From assembly GCF_003815875.1 (NCBI RefSeq), contig NZ_CP033924.1:5394001-5458000 (forward strand): a stretch of DNA of 64,000 nucleotides. Reading direction: 5' to 3'. The notes beneath the pieces were generated by a model, which saw nothing but the letters and a program-made list of their open reading frames with translations, did not search any database and was not told the origin of the DNA. The translations under genes and the position numbers were made by a program. Positions 1 through 9,156 of the stretch are shown piece by piece (the stretch's first letter is position 1; the number at the start of each line of letters is the position of its first letter). Source of the DNA: Chryseobacterium lactis. Lineage in GTDB: Bacteria > Bacteroidota > Bacteroidia > Flavobacteriales > Weeksellaceae.

Positions 1-1416
1 ATAATCAGCAGGATCCCTATCAATCGTAACATTAGCCAATGTACCCAATCTTTTAATATCTATATAACGATGCCCTTCATAAGCCAATTCCAATCTTCGT
101 TCTTTTAAAATACCCGCCCAGGCTGCTTGTATATTTGTGTATAAAGGAGCAGTTTGTACAGTGCCAAGTCTTGCATCTAATATAGATTTTAATACCAATC
201 CTACTCCTGCTAAATCTCCGGCATTAGCTCTTGCTTCAGCTTTAATAAGATACATTTCAGATATCCTCATTATTTTATAATCATTATTAAAGCCATTAGT
301 AGCTGTTACTGCCGCTGTTGTTTTCCCAGTCTCTGTTCCTCCATATTTTTGAATAATTAATTTATCAGTATTTAAATAATCAGCTGAAGTTGTATAATTA
401 GGATCAATAATGGATGAAGGAGCCACAATTACATTTCTTCTAACATCTGTTGGCCTTTGATCCAGTATATTGAATAAAGATCTGCTCACTTCGTAGAAAG
501 GGGATCCATCTAAATTTGGTGCTACAGAACACCAACCATTATGCAAATTAGTTGCTTGAGTATTTTGTTGAGGTGTTCTTTTTAGTCTAAAAATTACTTC
601 TTTATTAGAAGATTCATCATCTGTAAAAAACACTTTACGGTAATCAGCCTGATTAGCCAATGTTACTTGAGAAGTATTTATAACTTCATCTGCCCATTTC
701 TCTGCATTTATATAATCTCCCTTATAAGCATAAGCTCTCGCTTTGAGTCCTTTTGCAAAATTTCTATTAGCAATCTTATTATCAGCCGTATATCCACTAA
801 GTCCATTATAAATTGCTAAAGCATCATCTAAATCTTTATGAATCTGCATGTAGAAGACCCCATTTGTTGTTCTTGAATTTACTTTTTCTTCAGAAGTAAA
901 TACTTTGTTGGCTAGTATCCCGGCCAGAGCATTTTCATCTTTAAGACTAGGTGAATAATAAGCTAATATTCTCAAATGTCCGTAAGCTCTCATTGTCAAG
1001 GCTTCAGCTCTTAATCTAGAAATTAATGCTGCATCAGCAGCATTTGCGGGAACTATTTTATCTGCATTCTGAATCACTCTATTAGCTCTTGCTAAGGCAG
1101 AATAAGTTCCTACCCAAATATTAGCAGGTCCTGGAGAAGAGGGAATCAATAAGAAAATATATTCTGTTGAAAGCCCTTGCCCACCATTTGCATATCCAAT
1201 TCCAACCTCATCTGTAAAAACAGAAGAAAATACAACTTCTGATCTATCCGAAAAAATATTATAAGTTGAATTCATTAATTTTTGTAAATCTGAAGATGTA
1301 GTAATTGCGTTTTCTTCAGTTAGTGAGCCTGGAGTAAAAGGAGTCAACAGATCACTACTACAAGAAGTAAATAATAATCCGGAAACTAATGTTATATATG
1401 TTAATATTTTTTTCAT
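1..1416 (-). CDS. SusD/RagB family nutrient-binding lipoprotein, C-terminus cut by window edge
   Basis: This is a surface lipoprotein of the SusD/RagB type, which captures a nutrient and delivers it to its partner TonB-dependent barrel in the outer membrane. The frame opens with ATG at 1414-1416 and stays open to base 1, giving 472 visible codons. The N-terminus is a lipoprotein signal peptide with lipobox Cys at residue 19 (LLFTSC). The helix RLRAEALTMRAYGHLR and the late segment RLGTLANVTIDRDP are typical of SusD TPR regions, so only a short C-terminal tail should be missing. It lies 25 bp after the SusC stop codon and is probably cotranscribed with it. No glycanase or regulator is visible next to it, so the substrate cannot be named. 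Confidence 0.9.
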   Translation of the reverse strand, partial: MKKILTYITLVSGLLFTSCSSDLLTPFTPGSLTEENAITTSSDLQKLMNSTYNIFSDRSEVVFSSVFTDEVGIGYANGGQGLSTEYIFLLIPSSPGPANIWVGTYSALARANRVIQNADKIVPANAADAALISRLRAEALTMRAYGHLRILAYYSPSLKDENALAGILANKVFTSEEKVNSRTTNGVFYMQIHKDLDDALAIYNGLSGYTADNKIANRNFAKGLKARAYAYKGDYINAEKWADEVINTSQVTLANQADYRKVFFTDDESSNKEVIFRLKRTPQQNTQATNLHNGWCSVAPNLDGSPFYEVSRSLFNILDQRPTDVRRNVIVAPSSIIDPNYTTSADYLNTDKLIIQKYGGTETGKTTAAVTATNGFNNDYKIMRISEMYLIKAEARANAGDLAGVGLVLKSILDARLGTVQTAPLYTNIQAAWAGILKERRLELAYEGHRYIDIKRLGTLANVTIDRDPADY

Positions 1417-1441
1417 TACAATTATCTTAAAAATTTATCAA

Positions 1442-4285
1442 TTAAAATTTAATGTCAAAACCTAAAGTTATAATTCTAGGCGTAGGATATTTTTGCTGGT
1501 CACTAATTCTTGGACTTTCAGGATCAAATCCCTTCCAATTTGAAATAGTAAGCAAGTTCTCTGCTTGCAAAATAACTGAGAGGCTATTTATAAAAGTATC
1601 TTTCAAATATCGCTGAGGAAATCTATATCCAACCTGCACATTTCTCAGTCTTAGATAGGATGCATCTTTTATAAATCGATCAGAATTACTTTGAAGCCCT
1701 AGATTGGCAGCCTTTAGAGAAGGAATATCAGTATTAGTATTAGTTGGCGTCCATGCATTTAGCATTGCCTTATCTACTGTGAAATTTCTCAGATTATTAG
1801 GATTGTATAAACTAGACATATCATAATCATAGCGCACTACTCTGGCAACAAAAGTAAATGTAGTAGAAGCAAAGAAATTTTTATAATTAAAATCCATTCC
1901 GAAACCTCCCTGATATTTTGGCAAATTATTTTTTCCATATAGCCTTCTGTCTGCAGCAGTAGGATTTTCTGTAGGATTACCATTAATATCTTCAAACAAT
2001 AAATTTCCATTGTTCGGGTTTACACCTAAATATTTATAGACAAAAGGTTCTCTCAACAATCCTCCATTAGCCGTAACATATTGAGGATCCGAACTCTCAG
2101 GTATTCTACCATTTCCACTTTTAATACCATCTACCTTCTGAGTATTTATAGAACCATTAACTCTAAAAGTTAATGAAATATCTTTTTCTTTATTCTTTAG
2201 AATATCATAAGCCAAACTCAATTCAATGCCTTTATTAACTATTGAAGCATCCGTATTTCTTACAATACTTAACGTTCCCAATACGGGAGCTGTTGGATCA
2301 GGCATATACAAATCAACAGTTTTTTTATTATAATAATCAAATGATCCTCTCAATCTTCTTTTGAAAAATTCAAAATCGGCTCCAATATTATATTGTTTGG
2401 TTGTTTCCCATCTCAATTTACCATCACCAAAATTAATGGCGTAGCCTTGATTTGCATTATAACTATTATTAGTTACAGAATAGATATTAGTAAACCCGGG
2501 AGGATTTAATCCGTCATAAATAGTTCCATCAACAATTCTTTGATTTCCTTGGGTACCATAGGACGCTCTCAATTTAAAAGTATCTACAAATTTTACATTA
2601 TCCATAAAAGCTTCTTGATCTATATTCCATCGGCCTCCAACTGACCAAAAATTCCCCCATTGTCTGCCATTTGCAAACCTACTGGTACCATCTCTCCTTA
2701 TAACCCCTTCAATTCCGTATTTTTTATCAAAATCATAACTAAATAATCCAAAATATGAAATCATATTGAGTTTAAGCTTAGAGACCGATATTTGCGGCAC
2801 ATAATAGTCATTATCAGGAGTATCTGAAATATATCCTGATCCTGTTCCAGGAACAAAAGTTTTTGGATCCAGTCCTCTCTGTCTCATATTTGATACATCC
2901 ACTTGTGAATAATTATACTCAAGGTTGCCAGTAAAAGAGAAAGTATGTTTATCTAAAGTTTTAGAATATTCTAATTGCCATAAATTATTGAATAAAAATT
3001 CTCTTCTTTTGTTCACATCTTCAAGTCCCGAAAATTCTTGTGCTCCTTTAAATAAAAACGCATTAAACGAAAGAGGATATTCTGCTTGAGTAAACTTAGT
3101 ATCCAGGTACTGCCCAGAGGTTCTTACTCGAGCTGTCAAGTCGTTAGTTATTTTGTAAGACAGATTAGAAGCTATATCTAATCTAATTTCTTCTGTAGAA
3201 TTATTATAGTTTACTAATTTATCCATTAACATCAACGGTGTATACAACAGCGTACCATCTTTCTGATATAAATCAAATAGTTGCTTTCCATTTTGATATA
3301 AATCAGGCGATACATAAGGAGCAGATTGATAAGCTCCTAATATATAGTTCCTATTAATTGCACCTGCGGTCAAAATAGCCTCATTATTCTTGGAAAAACC
3401 TACACCAGTCACCAAAGAGTATTTAAGCCGATTATTTGAACTTTTGCCATTAATATTATTTCTTACAGTAAATCTTTTCAGTCCGGTAGTCTTAAGTATT
3501 CCGTCTTGATTCAAATATCCAACAGAAGTATATGAATTGATATTTTTCCCACCAGATTCTATCGAAAAGTCATGACTTTGAGTAACTGCTGGCCTAAAGA
3601 AAACTTTCCTCCAGTTAGTATTTATATTATAATTTGCAATTTCCTCATCGGTCATTTTAGCCCCCCAGCCAGCCCCAAATCTTTTCTGCATTGTTAACAA
3701 TTCTCTGGAATTGACATAATTGTACTTCGGATCCTGTAACATAGAAACACCAAATTGTGTACTATATCGAACACTAGTTTTCTCACTATAATTCCCTCTC
3801 TTAGTGGTAATCATAATTACCCCATTAGCTCCTCTGGAACCATATTCAGCAATAGCTGAAGCATCTTTTAAAACAGAAAATGTTTCAATATCATTAGGAT
3901 TAATTGATCTAAAGTTATCGCTATTAGACGGGAAGCCATCAATAACATATAATGGATCAGTGTTCCCGTTATATGTACCTACACCTCTAATAATGACTGT
4001 AGGTTTAGCCCCAGGCTGTCCTGTACTAGCTGTAACATTAACACCTGCTAACTGCCCTTGAATAATGTTTAAAACATTTGAATTAGGTCTGTTTTCAATT
4101 GTTTTGTTATCTACTGTAGCAATTGAAGTAACCGCAGTTTTCTTGGTAGTACTCCGATAACCAACAACCACAACCTCGTCAATTAGTTTTGAGGAAGTTG
4201 TATCTTTTTTCACCTTTTGTGCCACGACTCCATGTCCCATAAAAAAAAGAACCGCAGCGCTAAGCACACTTAATTTAACATTCAT
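1442..4285 (-). CDS. SusC/RagA family TonB-dependent outer-membrane receptor
   Basis: This is a TonB-linked outer-membrane barrel of the SusC/RagA family, importing the ligand bound by the downstream SusD. After a signal peptide (about residues 1-22) comes a short linker, a VVVGYRS element followed by a plug domain (about 35-165, with RGVGTYNG, PLYVIDGFP and the SusC signature GSRGANGVIMITTKRG), and then the beta-barrel ending in FDIKF. I chose ATG at 4283-4285; the frame can be opened 9 bases earlier with TTG, which is less likely. At about 947 residues it is short for the family because it lacks the usual N-terminal carboxypeptidase-regulatory-like domain. Ligand class cannot be inferred. 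Confidence 0.93.
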   Translation of the reverse strand: MNVKLSVLSAAVLFFMGHGVVAQKVKKDTTSSKLIDEVVVVGYRSTTKKTAVTSIATVDNKTIENRPNSNVLNIIQGQLAGVNVTASTGQPGAKPTVIIRGVGTYNGNTDPLYVIDGFPSNSDNFRSINPNDIETFSVLKDASAIAEYGSRGANGVIMITTKRGNYSEKTSVRYSTQFGVSMLQDPKYNYVNSRELLTMQKRFGAGWGAKMTDEEIANYNINTNWRKVFFRPAVTQSHDFSIESGGKNINSYTSVGYLNQDGILKTTGLKRFTVRNNINGKSSNNRLKYSLVTGVGFSKNNEAILTAGAINRNYILGAYQSAPYVSPDLYQNGKQLFDLYQKDGTLLYTPLMLMDKLVNYNNSTEEIRLDIASNLSYKITNDLTARVRTSGQYLDTKFTQAEYPLSFNAFLFKGAQEFSGLEDVNKRREFLFNNLWQLEYSKTLDKHTFSFTGNLEYNYSQVDVSNMRQRGLDPKTFVPGTGSGYISDTPDNDYYVPQISVSKLKLNMISYFGLFSYDFDKKYGIEGVIRRDGTSRFANGRQWGNFWSVGGRWNIDQEAFMDNVKFVDTFKLRASYGTQGNQRIVDGTIYDGLNPPGFTNIYSVTNNSYNANQGYAINFGDGKLRWETTKQYNIGADFEFFKRRLRGSFDYYNKKTVDLYMPDPTAPVLGTLSIVRNTDASIVNKGIELSLAYDILKNKEKDISLTFRVNGSINTQKVDGIKSGNGRIPESSDPQYVTANGGLLREPFVYKYLGVNPNNGNLLFEDINGNPTENPTAADRRLYGKNNLPKYQGGFGMDFNYKNFFASTTFTFVARVVRYDYDMSSLYNPNNLRNFTVDKAMLNAWTPTNTNTDIPSLKAANLGLQSNSDRFIKDASYLRLRNVQVGYRFPQRYLKDTFINSLSVILQAENLLTISNWKGFDPESPRISDQQKYPTPRIITLGFDIKF

Positions 4286-4313
4286 ATTTAACAATTTTTT
4301 ATATATCCAGTCA

Positions 4314-4344
4314 CAAATATGTTAATAAAAATTAACAGACTCAA
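4314..4344 (-). promoter_or_regulatory. Predicted Bacteroidota-type promoter for susC-susD
   Basis: Read on the minus strand, TTG at 4342-4344 is followed after 20 bases by CATATTTG (4314-4321), a 7/8 match to the -7 box TAnnTTTG. The predicted start lies about 20-25 bases before the SusC ATG. Confidence 0.4.
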
Positions 4345-4642
4345 CTTTTAAAACACTAGTAAACAAGCGTTTAAACTGAAATTATTTCGTTAAAACTGAA
4401 TATATAAATTGAACTCACCAGTGATATGTTAAAAAAAAAGTAAAAAAAAACACAAACCTTAATATTAACAAAATTATAACAAGCGTTAAAAATTTACTCA
4501 CATTACATAAAATCATCAAAATAAATAAAAAAAATTAATTTAAATAGCCTTTATAGTAAATAATATTTAAAAAACAAGATGGCATATTTTTACTAAAAGC
4601 ACTGAAATACTATAAAATAAGCAAATAAAAACTCCAAAAAAT
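4345..4642. other. AT-rich intergenic stretch without a recognisable gene
   Basis: About 300 bases between the SusC promoter and the terminator of the HMG-CoA synthase gene. The sequence is very AT-rich with several poly-A runs. No ORF, RNA gene or clear repeat was found, and no riboswitch-like fold was recognised. Confidence 0.5.
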
Positions 4643-4680
4643 GGCAAAAAAATAAAGCATTCCAAAATTCGGAATGCTTT
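4643..4680 (-). terminator. Rho-independent terminator after the HMG-CoA synthase gene
   Basis: A perfect 10-bp stem (4654-4663 with 4671-4680, AAAGCATTCC) has a 7-base loop. On the minus strand it is followed by a T-rich run (4643-4653). Confidence 0.85.
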
Positions 4681-4705
4681 TTATCATTTATGAAGGATGT
4701 TTTTA

Positions 4706-6034
4706 TCAGTTTTGGCAGTTGTAATATCTTGCTCCGTTTAAAAACGGATTTTCGGACTCTATAGAAACTAAACCAAAGCCTTTATATTGTGGATTTACGG
4801 ATTGTTTTAATTGCTTTCTATGCAATTTTTCATACGTGTCAAAGTCGATCGGTGTTCTGTTATTAAGGTTTTCAAACAAATTCCATTTTTCAACTACTTT
4901 TTTCCAATTCTCGGAAACTTTTCCGGCGAAGACTTTTGATTTTGATCCACTGCCATATCCTACGAAACCTATTTCCGTACCTGACAATTCTTCATTTTCA
5001 TTAAAAGAAATTTGTAGTGCAGATAAAAATGCCATGAAAACAGAAGCCGTATACATATTCCCTATTTCTGAAGAAGCTCGCTGAGTTTTTTCTATTTTAT
5101 CATTGATGAGTTGAAGATAATTTTCAGATTTTGCCACCGTTTTCTGTTCTTCCGGTGTCTCATAGGAAAGTCCGTTTTCAAGACTGTAGATTTCAGTAAA
5201 TACTCTTTTACCATGAAAAGCATACGGAAGGTGGAAAATAATATATTTCCAGTTTTCATAAGGCTTTTGCTGTCCTGTAATTTCCTTATAATGGTGATAC
5301 GCTTCTCTAATCCTGTCCTGATAACATTGGTTGGAATATTGTCCGTCAAAAACAGGCTCATCAGTAAAAACTTCGATGTGGTCAGGATAATTTTCGGGGG
5401 CAGATATAAGATCTTCTTTTTTATATTGTCTTCTCGGTTTAAAAAAATCAAAAACACTTTCAGAAGCTACTCCCCAATTGTTTTCAATCACCAGCAGGTC
5501 CGGCTTTGAAGAAACGAGTAATGCTACCGCACCCCCTCCCTGAGTGTATTCACCGGAAGAAGCCAATTCATATTTAGCATAATCACTGGCAATTACTACT
5601 GCTTTTTTATCCGGATTCACCCGTACAAAGTCCAATGCATTATGCAGTGCATCTACGCCGCCCACACATGCAAAGGTCATATCTACAACATCACAGTTTT
5701 TGAAACTTCTCTCCCCAAACTCACCTTCCAGTACTTTTTCTACCATCTGTACAGCATAAGAAGCGGTAGGCTTAGCGGCATCCACTGCACTTTCAGTACC
5801 AAGATATACTCTTGCTATTTCTTTCGGATTGATATGATAATTTTTAATAAGCTTTAGAAGAGCTTCTGCTGCAAAGGTTGCGGCATCTTCATGAACGTCC
5901 GGAAGTGCCATTTTGTGTAGTCCCAGTCCTTTTTCCAATTTTGCCGGCTCAATTCCTCTTTTTTCTGCCAACTCCTTAATCTCCAAATATAAACCCGGTA
6001 CATAATAGTCCGCTGCTTCAATTCCAAAACTCAT
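4706..6034 (-). CDS. Hydroxymethylglutaryl-CoA synthase family protein (mevalonate pathway)
   Basis: This cytosolic thiolase-fold enzyme condenses acetyl-CoA with acetoacetyl-CoA to HMG-CoA, the committed precursor of mevalonate-derived isoprenoids. The family's catalytic triad is present: Glu81 in YLGTESAVD, the acyl-accepting Cys123 in TFACVGG, and His268 in FHLPYAFHGKR. The 442-residue length fits bacterial HMG-CoA synthases. A mevalonate route, rather than the MEP route of Bacteroides, is characteristic of Flavobacteriia. The gene stands alone, with its own terminator and about 155 bp of upstream intergenic sequence. A 3-oxoacyl-ACP synthase III role is a less likely alternative, because the length and active-site spacing fit HMG-CoA synthase better. 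Confidence 0.9.
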   Translation of the reverse strand: MSFGIEAADYYVPGLYLEIKELAEKRGIEPAKLEKGLGLHKMALPDVHEDAATFAAEALLKLIKNYHINPKEIARVYLGTESAVDAAKPTASYAVQMVEKVLEGEFGERSFKNCDVVDMTFACVGGVDALHNALDFVRVNPDKKAVVIASDYAKYELASSGEYTQGGGAVALLVSSKPDLLVIENNWGVASESVFDFFKPRRQYKKEDLISAPENYPDHIEVFTDEPVFDGQYSNQCYQDRIREAYHHYKEITGQQKPYENWKYIIFHLPYAFHGKRVFTEIYSLENGLSYETPEEQKTVAKSENYLQLINDKIEKTQRASSEIGNMYTASVFMAFLSALQISFNENEELSGTEIGFVGYGSGSKSKVFAGKVSENWKKVVEKWNLFENLNNRTPIDFDTYEKLHRKQLKQSVNPQYKGFGLVSIESENPFLNGARYYNCQN

Positions 6035-6129
6035 TCTATTTAAATTTTTATACGAATTTATAAAATGTAGTCTGAATAATCTTTGACTCTTGTCATATTT
6101 TAGCTATTTATTAATAATTTACTTTTAAA

Positions 6130-6166
6130 TAATAAAAAAACAGCATCACAAATTGTAATGCCGTTT
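6130..6166 (-). terminator. Terminator after the M1 aminopeptidase gene
   Basis: On the minus strand a 12-bp stem (6155-6166 with 6138-6149), containing two G-U pairs and a 5-base loop, is followed by a run of seven T residues. Confidence 0.8.
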
Positions 6167-6189
6167 TTTCTATGTCAAAATCGTCAGAT

Positions 6190-8700
6190 TTATTTAAAAT
6201 TTTCAATTGCTTTATTCAGAACATCAATCTGCTTATTGATACTTGCTGCATTTTGTGGATTCTGTTTCAGTAATTCCATTTTTTTGTTTAAGCCTTCTTT
6301 AAGCATCTGAATCACCATCATCTTTGCCTGCGGATTGTCTGTCATCTGATTTTTTGCATACCCCAGCATTTTCGTAATGCTTTCAACCGCCTTTAAATTA
6401 TCTGTACTCATAATCCAGTTATATCCTTCTTCTGCAGTTTTTCCCAATTCCGGGTTTTGGAATTTAACAAATGGATAAAATGCTGCCAGAGGGGCAATAT
6501 ATTGCATCTGAGAAGTTACTTTATTTTTCACAACTACCGGTAGGAAGAGTGCCAATAATTCGTCTGAAGCTCCATTCAAATCGATTTTATCTACCAGAGT
6601 ATTCGCTCTTGAAGGATCGGTCGTAATAAGGGCGCTTAAAGAATTTGCTTTAACGGCATTAGAAACAGCATTGACTCCTTTTTCAAAGATCGGGATGTAT
6701 TTCTTATCCTTCGTTTTTGCCAAAGCCGCTATCGCAGCAGCCTGCGTCAATGTTTTAGGATCATTGGAAGCTATTTTTTCAACTTCAGATCCTAGCGTTT
6801 TCATTTGCTCTGCATTCGTAAGATCAATAAGTTCCAATGCCTTGATTCTTACCCTGAAAAATGGATCTTTCAAGGCAGTAGCCAGTAATTTTGTTATCGC
6901 AGGACTTTTCCCCGTCTGATCTTTTATACCGGTTAAAGCAGTATATCTGCTTTTGAATTCTTTAGAATTTGTAAACTGCAGCAGATTTTGTTCCGGTGTT
7001 TTAGTATCGGTAATATCAGCCAATAAAACTCCATCAGCATTGATATTTATTAATTCCGGAGTCTTGGAGACATCAAAATTGAATGTATTTTTCGCTTCTG
7101 CATTCACCCAAACATTATATCTTTTTGGCTTCCCATTATCGTAAACATCAATAGCTAAAGGAAATTCAAATAGTTGATCCTGGGTCTGGTTGATGGTTAC
7201 CGCCACTTGTTTTTTCACCGGCTCAAAAGTGGATGAATAATTTATTTTTGGATTTCCACTTCCGAAGTACCATTGGTTAAAGAACCAATTTAAGTCTTTT
7301 CCAGAAACCTTTTCGAAGGAAAGTCTCAGCTGATGAGCTTCTGCGTTCTGATATTCATTGGTTTTCAGATAGTCATTCATACCTGCAAAAAATGCATCAT
7401 CACCTAAATAGTTTCTTAACATATTCAGAATTCCGCCCCCTTTTTGATAGGTTACAAGATCGAAGACATCTTCACGGGACTCATAATTGAATCTTACCAG
7501 GTTTTTCTTAAAATCAGTCGGATTATGGATGTAAAGATTCACATCACTCATCAAATGGTAATCTGCCTGATCTTTACCGTATTTATGTTCATTCCAAAGA
7601 TATTCCGAATAATTGGCAAAAGATTCATTGACTGTCAGGTTGCTCCAGCTTTCCGCAGTAACCAAATCCCCAAACCAGTGGTGGAATAATTCATGGGCAA
7701 TGGTATCCTCCCATTTATTTTCGTCAATCAGCTGACCGGGTTTTTGAAGGATATCACTTCCGTGAAGGGTTGCAGTTGTATTTTCCATCGCCCCGCTTAC
7801 ATAGTTTCTTCCGGAAATCTGTGCATATTTTGCCCATGGGAAATCGTAGTTCATTTTCTTCGAGAAGAAATCAATCATTTCCGGGGTATTCCCATAGATC
7901 TGTTTTGCATAAGGTTCATATTCCTTTTCGATATAATAATCAACGGGAATATTTTTCCATTTATCTTTCACAATGGCATATTCGCCTACTCCCATAAAGA
8001 AAAGGTAGGTAGAATGCCTCTTATCCATCACCCAATGATCTGTTCTGAGCCCGTTGGATTCTTTTTGAGATTCTTTTAAAATACCATTTGAAAGGGTAAC
8101 ATACTTATCAGGAACCGTCATGTAGATTTCCTGAGTCGTTTTTTGATTGGGCTTATCAATTGTGGGGAACCATGCAGAAGAAGATTCTGTTTCACCCTGG
8201 GTCCAGATTTGTGTAGGCATATCAGGTTCCGTTCCCTGAGCATTGATAAAATATAGACCTTTTGCATCATTAATGGCCACGCTTCCCTGTTGTTTTACCT
8301 CATTGGGACGGGAAGTGTATTTGATGTAAATGGTATAATCCTGATTTTTCTGGTAGGTTTTATCCAGCTTAATTTTCAGAATATCATTTTTGTATTCATA
8401 TGGTAAAGTAGATCGTTTTCCATTATTATCAAGGCCCACTTCATGAATCAGCATTGCTTTTGCATCAAGGATCAGTTCATTGGTAGCATAAAAATACGGT
8501 GAAGCAGTAAGCCACTCTTCTCCGTTCATTTGTTCCTTTTGATAATCAAAATTTACTTTAAGCTTGGTATGTTTAAGTTCCGTTAGTTTGGTGTGAGTAG
8601 CTCTGTACACTTTTTCTCTACCTGAGGTATCAGTTTGTGCTGCTACGTTGGCGGAAAACAAAATTCCAAGGATAGCAATTGATAAAATGGCCTTTCTCAT
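6190..8700 (-). CDS. Secreted M1 family zinc aminopeptidase
   Basis: This is a zinc metallo-aminopeptidase of family M1 (gluzincin), probably periplasmic or secreted, removing N-terminal residues from peptides. A signal peptide occupies residues 1-21 (cleavage near NVAAQ). The exopeptidase motif GAMEN lies at 303-307. The zinc site HELFH is at 336-340, with the third ligand Glu359 exactly 18 residues on (HExxHx18E). The C-terminal third is helical and HEAT-like, with an IKALELIDL-type repeat pattern. The 836-residue length is normal for the secreted Bacteroidota forms. It starts 12 bp after the stop of a small upstream gene and is likely cotranscribed with it. A strong terminator follows. Confidence 0.93.
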   Translation of the reverse strand: MRKAILSIAILGILFSANVAAQTDTSGREKVYRATHTKLTELKHTKLKVNFDYQKEQMNGEEWLTASPYFYATNELILDAKAMLIHEVGLDNNGKRSTLPYEYKNDILKIKLDKTYQKNQDYTIYIKYTSRPNEVKQQGSVAINDAKGLYFINAQGTEPDMPTQIWTQGETESSSAWFPTIDKPNQKTTQEIYMTVPDKYVTLSNGILKESQKESNGLRTDHWVMDKRHSTYLFFMGVGEYAIVKDKWKNIPVDYYIEKEYEPYAKQIYGNTPEMIDFFSKKMNYDFPWAKYAQISGRNYVSGAMENTTATLHGSDILQKPGQLIDENKWEDTIAHELFHHWFGDLVTAESWSNLTVNESFANYSEYLWNEHKYGKDQADYHLMSDVNLYIHNPTDFKKNLVRFNYESREDVFDLVTYQKGGGILNMLRNYLGDDAFFAGMNDYLKTNEYQNAEAHQLRLSFEKVSGKDLNWFFNQWYFGSGNPKINYSSTFEPVKKQVAVTINQTQDQLFEFPLAIDVYDNGKPKRYNVWVNAEAKNTFNFDVSKTPELININADGVLLADITDTKTPEQNLLQFTNSKEFKSRYTALTGIKDQTGKSPAITKLLATALKDPFFRVRIKALELIDLTNAEQMKTLGSEVEKIASNDPKTLTQAAAIAALAKTKDKKYIPIFEKGVNAVSNAVKANSLSALITTDPSRANTLVDKIDLNGASDELLALFLPVVVKNKVTSQMQYIAPLAAFYPFVKFQNPELGKTAEEGYNWIMSTDNLKAVESITKMLGYAKNQMTDNPQAKMMVIQMLKEGLNKKMELLKQNPQNAASINKQIDVLNKAIENFK

Positions 8701-8712
8701 CTCTTTACTTTA

Positions 8713-8943
8713 TTATTTTTTAGGATTATTTTTAGTCAGAATGTCAAAAATATCATTGACAAGTGTTTCATAGTCTCCCGTTTTCAACTGTTCTTTTGTT
8801 TTGGCAAAAGCTTTTTTCAGTTCACTTTCGGGGTTTTCATCGTCGATGATTTCTGCTGATGCAACACCTTTTAATTGAAGTATGACATTTTTAAGAACTT
8901 CAATATCTGCATTGTTTTCCACATTTATTTTTAAATATTTCAT
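8713..8943 (-). CDS. Small protein of unknown function
   Basis: This 76-residue protein belongs to no family I recognise. Residues 1-36 look like a beta-alpha-beta unit (MKYLKINVEN, a helix, then SAEIIDDENP). A charged amphipathic helix follows, rich in Lys and Glu, so it is probably cytosolic. It is the first gene of a short operon with the M1 aminopeptidase, which begins 12 bp downstream. An antitoxin is conceivable from size and charge, but there is no toxin partner next to it. Confidence 0.65.
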   Translation of the reverse strand: MKYLKINVENNADIEVLKNVILQLKGVASAEIIDDENPESELKKAFAKTKEQLKTGDYETLVNDIFDILTKNNPKK

Positions 8944-9008
8944 GATCTGTTTGTGATTAGGTATATTATAGTTTCCTTCTCTGATGAAGGGTGAAAATCA
9001 AGTTCTTT

Positions 9009-9016
9009 CAAAGTTA
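9009..9016 (-). promoter_or_regulatory. Candidate -7 box upstream of the small protein/aminopeptidase operon
   Basis: On the minus strand TAACTTTG matches the flavobacterial -7 box TAnnTTTG exactly. It lies about 65 bases before the ATG at 8943. No good -33 TTG was found at the usual distance. Confidence 0.35.
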
Positions 9017-9156
9017 AAACTAATTTTTAGAAATGATAATACCTTCCTTAGCTTTTTTAAGGAGATATTTCTTCGAAACAGACTTTAAATACAACATTTT
9101 GATGCCTCTCAAGGAAATTGCTAACTCAAAATTATGTAGGAACGTTTTTCACATGA

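Noticed and set aside
3804..4061. 85-codon plus-strand frame inside the SusC gene
   Set aside because: It is antisense to the conserved SusC plug region; no start signal, no domain. The same applies to the other frames opposite large genes, such as 5111-5509, 7693-8079 and 47083-47316.
8713..8943. Antitoxin of a toxin-antitoxin pair
   Set aside because: Size and charge fit, but there is no toxin-like neighbour; the next gene is an M1 aminopeptidase.
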